A program made the translations under genes and the position numbers. 64,000 nucleotides of DNA from Nitratireductor kimnyeongensis (GTDB taxonomy: Bacteria; Pseudomonadota; Alphaproteobacteria; Rhizobiales; Rhizobiaceae): the NCBI RefSeq assembly GCF_019891395.1, contig NZ_CP078143.1, forward strand, positions 2,555,001 to 2,619,000. The letters run 5' to 3'. A model generated the notes under the pieces. That model searched no databases. It was not told where the DNA came from and saw only the letters and a list, made by a program, of their open reading frames with translations. Positions 6,988-14,730 of this stretch are shown here, in pieces; within the stretch, counting starts at the first letter, position 1; each line of letters opens with the position of its first letter.

Positions 6988-8031
6988 ATGCGAATTGACA
7001 TCGCAAGGAATCAACTATCGCGCCTATTAGCACAGGTATCTAAGGTTGTCGAGGCCAGAAACACAATTCCTGTGCTGTCCTGCGTGTTACTGGAATCATC
7101 CGGCGGCAAGCTAACCGCAACCGGAAGCGACCTGGATATCGAGATTACGGGAAGCATCGAAGTCGAAGGTGACGACTGGTCTGGCTGCGTCAGCGCCAAC
7201 CTGTTGAAGGGAATCGTCGACAAGCTTTCGGGTGATACGGTGACAATCGAGCCCGGCGCTACGGAGATCGTCGTGAAGGCTGGCCGAAGCCGGTTCAAGC
7301 TCGCGGTGCAGACCGCCGCAGACTTCCCGCGTTTGGCCGCGAATGACATGCCAGAACCATTCGAGCTGGATCTGGCGTCGATTGTCGCGCCATGCCTGTT
7401 TGCTATGTCAGAAGAAGAGACCCGCTTCTATCTCTGCGGCGTCTTTCTTGAGGCCGGCAAGGCAACGGCGACGGACGGGCACCGGCTTGCGCACGTGGAG
7501 CGAGGTGCATGGGGCGAACACCCCAATGTGATCCTGCCTCGCAAGCTTGTCGGCATGCTTCCCAAGGGTGCGTTGCGTGTCAGCGTGACCGAAAACAAGG
7601 TCCGCGTCGAGAATGACGATGTGACGATCACAAGCAAGCTGATCGATGGCACCTATCCCGACTACCGACGCGTGATTCCGGCGCAGGCGGCGAATGCCAT
7701 CCGTGTCGACAATGCCGCGCTGCGCGCCGCTGTGGAGCGCGTTGCTCTGGTCGCGAGTGCACGGGGGCATGGCGTGCGCCTGTCCATCGCCGGCGACACC
7801 ATTGAGCTGCATCTGCGCGGCTCTGACGGCGAAGCGGAGGACGGCGTGCCTTGCGGATACAGCGGCGAACCGGTCGAGGTTGGCTTCAACAGCAAATATC
7901 TGGCGGATCTGCTGGCGAACATGCCGGCGGGCGAGGCGGTTTTCTACATCGCGGACGGCGGTTCACCGATGCGCGTTGAAAGCGCAGCGGATGATGGCTG
8001 CTGCTTCGTCCTGATGCCGATGCGGGTGTAG
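6988..8031 (+). CDS. Phage DNA polymerase sliding clamp (DnaN-like)
   Basis: A 347-residue protein of almost full bacterial beta-clamp length. Landmarks are VVEARNTIPVLSCVLLE near the start, ATDGHRLAHVE in domain 2, the YPDYRRVIP segment before domain 3, and the ending FVLMPMRV, which matches the classical clamp C-terminus that forms the partner-binding pocket. It would form a ring on DNA and tether polymerase or other phage proteins. GAGGAG precedes ATG 6988, and an A/C leader lies upstream. Possession of its own clamp suggests recruitment of replication factors to phage DNA. Confidence 0.92.
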   Translation: MRIDIARNQLSRLLAQVSKVVEARNTIPVLSCVLLESSGGKLTATGSDLDIEITGSIEVEGDDWSGCVSANLLKGIVDKLSGDTVTIEPGATEIVVKAGRSRFKLAVQTAADFPRLAANDMPEPFELDLASIVAPCLFAMSEEETRFYLCGVFLEAGKATATDGHRLAHVERGAWGEHPNVILPRKLVGMLPKGALRVSVTENKVRVENDDVTITSKLIDGTYPDYRRVIPAQAANAIRVDNAALRAAVERVALVASARGHGVRLSIAGDTIELHLRGSDGEAEDGVPCGYSGEPVEVGFNSKYLADLLANMPAGEAVFYIADGGSPMRVESAADDGCCFVLMPMRV

Positions 8032-8036
8032 CGGGG

Positions 8037-8330
8037 ATGGCTGAGGAAAAAACGGAAGGCGGGCTGCGGCGGCCCGCCAACGAAAGCGATCTGGAAGACT
8101 TCCAGAGCGAGACATGCGCGCACTGCCTTGAGCGATTTGGCGACGGTGAAGGCTGGGAAGACGAGTTCGGCGACTACAACGAGCCCATGTGCGCCTTGCT
8201 CTGGGGCGCAGATTTAAAGTCACCGATCCCGCAGTGGACCATCAAGGACGGAAAGCGGGATTGCTCCATGTTCCGGGAAGACCCGAACAACCCGGCACGG
8301 TGCCTGCATACGATGGAGATGTTTGGATGA
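8037..8330 (+). CDS. Acidic hypothetical protein with cysteine pairs
   Basis: A 97-residue protein starting 6 bases after the clamp stop. It contains a CAHC pair and two later cysteines, consistent with metal binding, in a strongly acidic context. It ends in an ATGA overlap with the next gene. No family is recognised. Confidence 0.6.
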   Translation: MAEEKTEGGLRRPANESDLEDFQSETCAHCLERFGDGEGWEDEFGDYNEPMCALLWGADLKSPIPQWTIKDGKRDCSMFREDPNNPARCLHTMEMFG

Positions 8331-8659
8331 GGCCACTTGCAGAAGCTGTGATTGCTCCAGCAATTCAAACTGCGCTTTCCGCGGTCTCGAAGTCTCAGGG
8401 CGCACTTCGTGATGCACTCATTGAGGAGCAAGCTATTTGCGACCATCGCATTGTATCGGAGGCTCTTTGGGAAAGTGGCGGGCTTCCGGCGATACGCATA
8501 TGCAACCACTGCCGGCTTATAGAGAAGGGTAGCCACTGGTCGGGTGGCAGAACCTGGTCACGGCATGATTTTGGACGGTCTGATCTTGGAAATGAAGACG
8601 GACGCCTAGTTCAGCAGATATCGCGCGATCAGTTCTATGACATGCGGATCCTGGTATAA
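8327..8659 (+). CDS. Hypothetical protein with CxxH/CxxC-like motif
   Basis: A 110-residue protein from ATG 8327 (overlap with the previous TGA). After a helical N-terminus it contains ICDHRIV and IRICNHCRLIEKG, a pattern of Cys/His residues often seen in small zinc-binding phage proteins. The next gene starts at its stop. The function is unknown. Confidence 0.65.
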   Translation: MRPLAEAVIAPAIQTALSAVSKSQGALRDALIEEQAICDHRIVSEALWESGGLPAIRICNHCRLIEKGSHWSGGRTWSRHDFGRSDLGNEDGRLVQQISRDQFYDMRILV

Positions 8660-9600
8660 TGGCCCCGCTACCACGCGCTGAAGCCAGCACCGTGCGCGCG
8701 ATCTACGCTGCATACGAGGCTGCTGCCAACTATTGGGATAGCTGGGGCATCTCGGTCGGTGAAGCCAACGCGGACTGTGACCGCGCGCTTTGGAATGCGT
8801 TCCGGTGGGTAACACCACTGGAACGCCACACCGGCCGCACCCTTCGCTTGTTTGAAACCGGAAACCTGGAAGAGGACAGGCTTGTCGCGGACCTGCAGCG
8901 CATCGGCGTCGAGGTCTACGGCCAGCAGGATAAGATAAGGCTGGTTGGCGGCCATGTGCGTGGCAAGTGCGACGGCAAGGCCATGAACGTGCCGGAGGCA
9001 CCCAAGACCGAGCACCTGTGCGAGTTCAAGTCCAGTAATGCCAAAGGCATGCGGGAAATCATCGAGAAGGGGTGTAAGGAGGCGAAGCCGCTGCATTACG
9101 GGCAGTGCCAGCTTGGAATGCACGAGTTCGGGCTGACGCGGTGCCTATACCTGGTAGCATCCAAGGATGATGACACGCTGTATGCCGAGCGCATCCATTA
9201 CGACGCGGAATTCACGCTGCGACTTTTGGCGCGACTTGAACGCATCATCAATTCACCCGTGCCGCCGAGCCGCATCAGTGAAGACCCGGAGTTCTTTGGT
9301 TGCCGGTTCTGCAAGCACAAGCCTTCCTGCCACCACGGCGCGTGGGCACGCGTGACGTGCCGCTCTTGCCTCCACAGCACGCCGGAGATGGGCGGCGATG
9401 CGCACTGGTCGTGCGCGCGGTGGAACAAGCCGCTGTCGATCGACGAACAAAAGGACGCATGCCCCGCGCATCTATTCATTCCGGACCTGGTGCCGGGCCG
9501 GCAGCTGGATGTCGATGAAGAAAACGAGACCGTCACCTATGAGCTGGCCAACGGCGAGACATGGGTTGATGGGGAGACGAGGAAGGAGAGAGTGGGATGA
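8659..9600 (+). CDS. PD-(D/E)XK nuclease, RecB/Cas4-like exonuclease
   Basis: A 313-residue protein. The catalytic pattern is visible as GGHVRGKCDGKAM (Asp) and EHLCEFKSSNAKGMREI (Glu-x-Lys). C-terminally there is a dense cysteine set (FGCRFCKHKPSCHHG, then CRSCLHS and further Cys), compatible with an iron-sulfur cluster as in Cas4/AddB nucleases. Such phage nucleases trim DNA ends during replication or recombination. It sits just upstream of the helicase gene. Family call is firm, substrate is inferred. Confidence 0.8.
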   Translation: MAPLPRAEASTVRAIYAAYEAAANYWDSWGISVGEANADCDRALWNAFRWVTPLERHTGRTLRLFETGNLEEDRLVADLQRIGVEVYGQQDKIRLVGGHVRGKCDGKAMNVPEAPKTEHLCEFKSSNAKGMREIIEKGCKEAKPLHYGQCQLGMHEFGLTRCLYLVASKDDDTLYAERIHYDAEFTLRLLARLERIINSPVPPSRISEDPEFFGCRFCKHKPSCHHGAWARVTCRSCLHSTPEMGGDAHWSCARWNKPLSIDEQKDACPAHLFIPDLVPGRQLDVDEENETVTYELANGETWVDGETRKERVG

Positions 9601-9812
9601 GTAAGATAAAAGCTGAGCCCGTACTGATCGGAAGGTACGTTCGTGAAACAGACGGCATCTTCGGTCGCGTTGAGCGATTCAAAACGGTCTACGAGCACCG
9701 CATTCAACTTCAGATTGGTAATGCGATATTCAGGTCAGAGCGGACCTATTCCTCATATGAAGGCGCCGAACGTGCTGCAAAGCGCCTGGAGTCCACCACC
9801 CGCGCCACGTAA
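9597..9812 (+). CDS. Small hypothetical protein
   Basis: A 71-residue basic protein in a 4-base ATGA overlap with the nuclease. It is mostly beta-strand pattern ending in a helix (YEGAERAAKRLESTTRAT). No family is recognised. Confidence 0.65.
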   Translation: MSKIKAEPVLIGRYVRETDGIFGRVERFKTVYEHRIQLQIGNAIFRSERTYSSYEGAERAAKRLESTTRAT

Positions 9813-9854
9813 GAAGTAACCACCACACACACCACCACCGCGAGTAAGAGCACC

Positions 9855-10070
9855 ATGTTTCCGTTTGAGACCGCGCCAAAGAACCGCGAATTCCTCGCCA
9901 TAGACAAGAACGCCCCAAGTCCAAGCTGGAGCATTACGCGCTGGCATAAGGGCGAGTGGGAAACCGTCCAGTGGGACGGCGACGGATACATCGCCGCAAC
10001 ATGGCACAAGCCAACCCATTGGGTGGATCTGCCAGCCGAAGACCTGCCGACCACCAAAGAGGCCGCCTGA
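9855..10070 (+). CDS. DUF551-like small protein
   Basis: A 71-residue protein after an A/C-only leader. FETAPKNREFLAID, WSITRWHKGEWETVQ and ATWHKPTHWVDLP follow the pattern of DUF551-type phage proteins (P-x-D/E...W-x-PTHW). The biochemical role of that family is unknown. It overlaps the next start (TGATG). Confidence 0.6.
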   Translation: MFPFETAPKNREFLAIDKNAPSPSWSITRWHKGEWETVQWDGDGYIAATWHKPTHWVDLPAEDLPTTKEAA

Positions 10071-10411
10071 TGCTGCAGGAGGTCCATTATCGGCGGCGCA
10101 TCAACGAGCTTGAAACAGAAGTAGAGCGGCTGCGGCAGGGAAGGGAAGAAGACTCCCGTCTTTCTGCCCCTCTGGCTTGGCGGCTTACACCCAAGGAAAA
10201 CATCGTCGCAGCAAAACTAGCAACACGCGAAATAGCAACGATCGAAGCGCTCTGCGTCGAGGCAGACTGCGCCGAAGACACACTGCGGGTTTTCATTTCG
10301 CGCATGCGCAAGAAGCTGGCGCCGGCCGGCTACACGATCCGGAATGTGTTCGGTCGGGGTTATGTGGTGAATGACAGGGCGCGGTTAAAGAGGGAGATGC
10401 AGGGTGCTTAA
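10070..10411 (+). CDS. Winged-helix regulatory protein (OmpR-type C-terminal domain)
   Basis: A 113-residue protein. A short coiled coil (RRRINELETEVERLRQG) precedes a winged helix: LTPKENIVAAKLA, then DTLRVFISRMRKKLAPAGYTIRNVFGRGYVV, which matches the DNA-binding domain of response regulators. There is no receiver domain. It probably acts as a small phage transcription factor. It overlaps the helicase start by 8 bases. Confidence 0.75.
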   Translation: MLQEVHYRRRINELETEVERLRQGREEDSRLSAPLAWRLTPKENIVAAKLATREIATIEALCVEADCAEDTLRVFISRMRKKLAPAGYTIRNVFGRGYVVNDRARLKREMQGA

Positions 10412-13202
10412 GCTTCGCGATTATCAGCGGGACGCAGTGGATTCGCTATACGAATACTGGGGTGAAAAGGCCGGCTCTCCATTGATCGTACTGCCTACCG
10501 GTTGCCACGCCAAAGGTACGGGCATCCTGATGTATGACGGATCGGTTAAGCCCGTGGAAAGTGTGGCTGCAAACGACAACGTCATGGGGCCTGACAGCAA
10601 GCCGCGTCGCGTTCTGCGGACGATACGCGGTGTTGAGCCAATGTACGAAGTCGCGCCGAAGAAAGGCGATCCGTTTGTCGTCAACGAAAACCACATCCTG
10701 AGCCTGAAGGCTACGAACGAAGGGAAGAAGGCCCTGCGTTATCCCAACTCGCACCGCAAAGGCGGCGAGTTGGTTGAGATAAGCGTCAAGGACTATCTCG
10801 GCAAGCCTAAGTATTTTAAACACCTTCACAAGCTATGGCGCACTGGTGTCGACTTTCCGCAGGCCGGCAATGACAACTACCCGGTTCCGCCATACATTCT
10901 AGGTGCATTTCTTGGTGACGGAAGCACCACTCACAGCGCTGCTTTCACCGGCATGGATCCGGAAGTGCTGGACGCCGTTTGCGATTTTGCGGAGTCGGTT
11001 GGTGTTCGGCTGCGTGTCAACCAGAAGCCAAACAATCGTGCCTGGTCTGTCTACTTTCCAGACGATCAATCGAATTGCGTCACTCGTAATCGCTTTGTCG
11101 CGCGCCTAGAGGCGGCTGGCATCTGGGGAATGCGCTGCGAAGAAAAGAGTGTTCCGCATTCGTACAAGACGGGATCGCGCAAAGTTCGTCTCGATGTTCT
11201 TGCCGGCCTGCTTGACACGGACGGCCACCTGTCCAAGGGCAATCATTTCGATTTCATTTCGAAGTCACGCCGCCTATCCGGTGATGTTGTTTTCTTGGCG
11301 CGAAGCCTTGGGCTCGCAGCATACATGGGTGCGTGCGAGAAGCGCTGTCAAACCGGCGGAGGTGGAACCTATTGGCGGGTGTCCATTTCAGGCGATGTCG
11401 ACGTGATCCCGAACAGGGTTCCGAGACAGAAGGGAACTGCGCGAAAGCAGATCAAGAATCCGTTGGTGACGGGCTTCTCGGTCTCGCCTGTTGGCGTCGG
11501 TGAGTTTTTCGGATTCGAGCTCGATGGTGACCACCTCTATCTCACGGACGACTTCACGGTCCACCACAACTCTGGCAAAAGCTTGGTTCTTAGCACGATC
11601 TGCAAAGAGCTGGTCGAAAACTACCCCGACATGCGCATTCTCAACGTCACGCATGTACGGGAGCTTATCCTTGGCAACTACAAGGAGCTGCTGAACATCT
11701 GGCCCTTTGCTCCGGCTGGGATTTTCAGCGCTGGTGTCGGTCGCCGCGATGCACATTCGCAAATCATCTTCGGCGGTGTTCAGACAATCGCGAGCAAGAC
11801 CGAACTGATTGGCCACATCGACCTTGTCACGGTCGACGAGGCGCACCTGATGCCACGCAAATCTGAAACGCAATACGGGCAGCTATTGTCCGGCCTGCGT
11901 GAAATCAATCCGGACCTGAAGCTGATGGGGCTGACCGCGACGCCATATAGGCTTGGCGAAGGGCAGCTGCATGAGGGCGAAGGCGCGCTATTCGATGACA
12001 TCTGCTACGAGATGCCGATTGGCGACATGATCGACCAAGGCTACCTATGCAAGCCGGTCAGCAAGGGCATGGTCGCAGGCTTCGATCTGTCTGGTGTCGG
12101 CAAGCTTGGCGGTGACTACAAGCAGAAGGCGCTGCAGGCCGCCGTTGATAAGATCGACGTAAACCGCGCCGTGGTTGACGAAATCGTCAAGTATGGAACG
12201 ACGCCGGGAGCGGAGCGTAAGGCGTGGCTGATGTTTTGTTCCGGTGTAGAGCATGCGCTGCATATCCGGGATGAAATCCGCGACCGTGGCTTTACGTGCG
12301 AAACCATCACGGGTGAAACACCAGCGGCGGAACGCGACCGCATCCTGAACGACTTCAAGGCGGGCAAGATTCGCGCTCTGACGAATAACTCTGTCCTGAC
12401 CACCGGCACCAACCTGCCTATCATCGACCTTGTTGCTTTCTTGCGGCCGACGCTATCGGCTGGCCTTTATGTCCAGATGGCAGGTAGGGGGCTGCGCCTG
12501 TTCCCAGGCAAGGAGGATTGCCTGTTTCTGGATTTCGCTGGAGTGGTGCGGAAGCACGGGCCAATTGATGCGGTTATCCCGCCGCACGAGCGCAAGGGCG
12601 ATGGAGAAGCACCTATCAAGCAGTGTCCGGAAACGGAAACCGATGCGCACGACAACAAAGGCTGCGGGTCGCTGGTGCACGCTAGCGCGCGCGTTTGTCC
12701 TGATTGCGGCTTTGAATTCCCGATCGACACCGCGCCGAAGATTAAGGAAACGGCGGAAGACACACCAATCCTCTCCAAAGGAGAGCCCACCTGGCGCGAA
12801 ATCGTCAGCCGCCGCTTCGACTTCCACGAGGGAAAAGGCAACAAGCCGCCATCCGTCAAGGTCACGTACATGGCCGGCCTCACCGCGATGCGTGAGTGGT
12901 TGTGCCCGCAGCACACGGGGTTTGCCAAGAGCAAGGCAGACCGGTGGTGGATCAAGCACGGCGGCGAGCGGCCGTTTCCGAAGACGGTCATGGAGTGGCT
13001 CGAACGACAGAACGAATTGCTTGAAACCGCACGCATTTCGGTGCGGCCGAGCGGTCGATACTGGGACGTTGTCGGGCACGAGCCGGGTGACAAGCGGCAG
13101 TTTGCCGAGCCCGTTGCGGAGACGCGGGATATGGAGCCTGCGAACGATAACGGGCCGGGTCATGCAAGCTGGGATGAGCTGGACGACGCAATACCGTTCT
13201 AG
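10404..13202 (+). CDS. DEAD/DEAH-type superfamily 2 helicase interrupted by an intein
   Basis: A 932-residue precursor from GTG 10404. Extein residues 1-33 (QRDAVDSLYEYWG...LPTG) and the part from SGKS onward form a split Walker A motif. The remaining helicase has VDEAHLM (motif II), LTATPYR (motif III), LTNNSVLTTGTNLP and QMAGRGLR (motif VI), then a C-terminal zinc ribbon (CPETE...CGSLVHASARVCPDCGFEFP). After splicing the host protein would be 576 residues. It is a phage replication/recombination helicase by family. It follows the nuclease and small regulators in one operon, and carries a PANDNGPGH motif near the end. Confidence 0.92.
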   Translation: MLKLRDYQRDAVDSLYEYWGEKAGSPLIVLPTGCHAKGTGILMYDGSVKPVESVAANDNVMGPDSKPRRVLRTIRGVEPMYEVAPKKGDPFVVNENHILSLKATNEGKKALRYPNSHRKGGELVEISVKDYLGKPKYFKHLHKLWRTGVDFPQAGNDNYPVPPYILGAFLGDGSTTHSAAFTGMDPEVLDAVCDFAESVGVRLRVNQKPNNRAWSVYFPDDQSNCVTRNRFVARLEAAGIWGMRCEEKSVPHSYKTGSRKVRLDVLAGLLDTDGHLSKGNHFDFISKSRRLSGDVVFLARSLGLAAYMGACEKRCQTGGGGTYWRVSISGDVDVIPNRVPRQKGTARKQIKNPLVTGFSVSPVGVGEFFGFELDGDHLYLTDDFTVHHNSGKSLVLSTICKELVENYPDMRILNVTHVRELILGNYKELLNIWPFAPAGIFSAGVGRRDAHSQIIFGGVQTIASKTELIGHIDLVTVDEAHLMPRKSETQYGQLLSGLREINPDLKLMGLTATPYRLGEGQLHEGEGALFDDICYEMPIGDMIDQGYLCKPVSKGMVAGFDLSGVGKLGGDYKQKALQAAVDKIDVNRAVVDEIVKYGTTPGAERKAWLMFCSGVEHALHIRDEIRDRGFTCETITGETPAAERDRILNDFKAGKIRALTNNSVLTTGTNLPIIDLVAFLRPTLSAGLYVQMAGRGLRLFPGKEDCLFLDFAGVVRKHGPIDAVIPPHERKGDGEAPIKQCPETETDAHDNKGCGSLVHASARVCPDCGFEFPIDTAPKIKETAEDTPILSKGEPTWREIVSRRFDFHEGKGNKPPSVKVTYMAGLTAMREWLCPQHTGFAKSKADRWWIKHGGERPFPKTVMEWLERQNELLETARISVRPSGRYWDVVGHEPGDKRQFAEPVAETRDMEPANDNGPGHASWDELDDAIPF
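10503..11570 (+). mobile_element. Intein with LAGLIDADG homing endonuclease
   Basis: In-frame insertion of 1068 bases (356 residues) inside the helicase P-loop: LPTG before, SGKS after. The first residue is Cys, the block-B histidine is in VNENHIL, and the end is VHHN followed by Ser. Two dodecapeptide motifs are visible, ILGAFLGDGS and VLAGLLDTDG, so the endonuclease looks intact. Inserting at the catalytic loop means the helicase is inactive until the intein excises. Confidence 0.92.
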
Positions 13203-13236
13203 GCCGGCCTGGTGGCAGGGCGCGGGCGGCGCTGGG

Positions 13237-13297
13237 CTGACAGAAAAATGCGAAAGCGCATATTGTGATTGACAAAATATGCGAAAGCGCATATAAC
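13237..13297 (+). promoter_or_regulatory. Promoter with tandem operators
   Basis: TTGACA (13269-13274), 17 bp, TATAAC (13292-13297) with operator ATGCGAAAGCGCAT at 13279-13292. An identical 14-mer lies at 13248-13261, centres 31 bp apart, about three helical turns. CTGACA at 13237 could be the -35 of a second, upstream promoter. Confidence 0.8.
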
Positions 13298-13339
13298 GGG
13301 CGGTAGATGAACAGCGAACACGAACTGAGGACGAGAGTG

Positions 13340-13606
13340 ATGACTAACCGCATGAAGCTTTCCCGCAACTTTCTGACCGTCAATGGCGTGCGCGCGGGTG
13401 TTCGCATCGATGCTGGACCATGGGTCGAAGGTATTCCCGCCGAGCTCATCAAGGTGCGATGCAAGCGTGGTGCATTCCCTACGGCGATACGCGAAGCGCT
13501 GTCCGTCGAGAACCGCAGCGACATGCGCGAAGACTATTTCGAGGCAGACTCTATCCGGTTGATGCCGGGCCATCCGCTATACGATGCCGCAAAGGCAGCT
13601 GTTTAG
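13340..13606 (+). CDS. Small hypothetical protein, first gene after an operator-promoter
   Basis: An 88-residue protein. ATG 13340 is preferred over ATG 13307 because the stretch ACGAACTGAGGACGAGA upstream is nearly identical to the leader of the gene at 47734. It contains beta-strand repeats (LSRNFLTVNGVRAGVRID). No family is recognised. Promoter-proximal position suggests an early regulatory or host-takeover role. Confidence 0.6.
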   Translation: MTNRMKLSRNFLTVNGVRAGVRIDAGPWVEGIPAELIKVRCKRGAFPTAIREALSVENRSDMREDYFEADSIRLMPGHPLYDAAKAAV

Positions 13607-13707
13607 CCTAGCCTAACCCCTCCAAGGCATAACCACCACTTATGCCGCACAGCACATAACCACACACCACACACCACCACACCACACCGCGCACCGAGGA
13701 AACACCA

Positions 13708-14208
13708 ATGAACTACCAGTTCGAAATCACGGCGCTAGAACGCGCCTTTGCGGATCTTGTCGCAGCCTATCCCGACCTCGCAGAAGACGATGAACTGCGC
13801 GCCGACATGTTCGAAGGCGAGACGGACGCTGACCGCATCTTGTCGCGTCTTTTGAGTGAGGAACGCGAAGCAAATGCGCTGTCCGGCGCGGCCGCGGAGC
13901 GCATCAAAGACCTGCAGGCACGCAAGGCCAGGTTTGAACGCAAGAAGGAAGCCATGCGCTCGCTCATGCTGCGCCTTATGCAGGCCGGCGGGCTTTCCAA
14001 GCGGCAACTGCCGGAAGGCACCGTTTCCGTTTCCAAGGGGCGAGACAAGGTCGAGATTACGGATGAAGCCGCGCTGCCGCGCTGGGCTTACGAGACAGTG
14101 CGCAAGCCTGACAAGAAAGCCATCCTGGAGCGTCTAGCCGCAAACAAGAACGTGAAGGGCGCTGCGCTTGTTACCGGCGAGCCGACGCTTAGCGTGAGGG
14201 CGGTTTGA
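13708..14208 (+). CDS. Gp157-like phage protein
   Basis: A 166-residue protein preceded by an A/C-only leader and ACCGAGGAAACACC. It has long helices (YQFEITALERAFADLV, then ERIKDLQARKARFERKKEAMRSLM) and a C-terminal beta part (LPEGTVSVSKGRDKVEITDEAALP, GEPTLSVR). This matches the Siphovirus Gp157 family, which in Streptococcus thermophilus phages is linked to phage resistance and replication, with no proven activity. Confidence 0.8.
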   Translation: MNYQFEITALERAFADLVAAYPDLAEDDELRADMFEGETDADRILSRLLSEEREANALSGAAAERIKDLQARKARFERKKEAMRSLMLRLMQAGGLSKRQLPEGTVSVSKGRDKVEITDEAALPRWAYETVRKPDKKAILERLAANKNVKGAALVTGEPTLSVRAV

Positions 14209-14495
14209 TGTCCAAAAAGTGTACACAAACTTCGGACAAGCCAGACTACCAATACAGCGCCGGCGACCACCCCGATAATCATTCGCCCTTATCGCGCTTC
14301 ATTATGCCTCCAGGCCAATGCATCTACTTTGAGGATTGGCGCTTGGTAGCAAGCGACCTGGCTGAAGACTACCACTCCAACCATGACGGGTGGGAATCGA
14401 GCTGGCCGGTTGAGTTCCGCATCTACAAGAACGGCGAATGCGTCTGGAAAGGCGAAGTCGAGCGTGAAATGGAGCCTGCCTTCTATGTCTCATGA
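14208..14495 (+). CDS. Hypothetical protein
   Basis: A 95-residue protein whose ATG overlaps the Gp157 stop. It is rich in aromatic and acidic residues (FEDWRLVASDLAEDYHSNHD) with no known motif. It overlaps the next gene by 11 bases. Confidence 0.6.
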   Translation: MSKKCTQTSDKPDYQYSAGDHPDNHSPLSRFIMPPGQCIYFEDWRLVASDLAEDYHSNHDGWESSWPVEFRIYKNGECVWKGEVEREMEPAFYVS

Positions 14496-14730
14496 TGAAA
14501 TCGACAGCGAGGTCGCAGAGATGCTGGGGCACGCGCCTCGTGCGACTTACCAGCCGCGTGGATTCGGCTTGTGGGTCAAGGGCAGCCACCCGCCTGTTGC
14601 AGCGCAACGGGCGGGGATGTGGACAGACTACGAGCCGGATTACGACGCTTACATCGCAGAGACGGATAGCCTAGAAGAGAACATGGCCCGCGTGGCAAGC
14701 TATGACGATTGGTTCGTGGAGGAGGAATGA
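14485..14730 (+). CDS. Acidic hypothetical protein
   Basis: An 81-residue, strongly acidic protein. HAPRATYQPRGFGLWVKG resembles short beta-rich accessory proteins; the end is DDWFVEEE. Its stop overlaps the methyltransferase start, so translation is coupled. It could be a DNA mimic by charge, but nothing specific supports this. Confidence 0.6.
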   Translation: MSHDEIDSEVAEMLGHAPRATYQPRGFGLWVKGSHPPVAAQRAGMWTDYEPDYDAYIAETDSLEENMARVASYDDWFVEEE

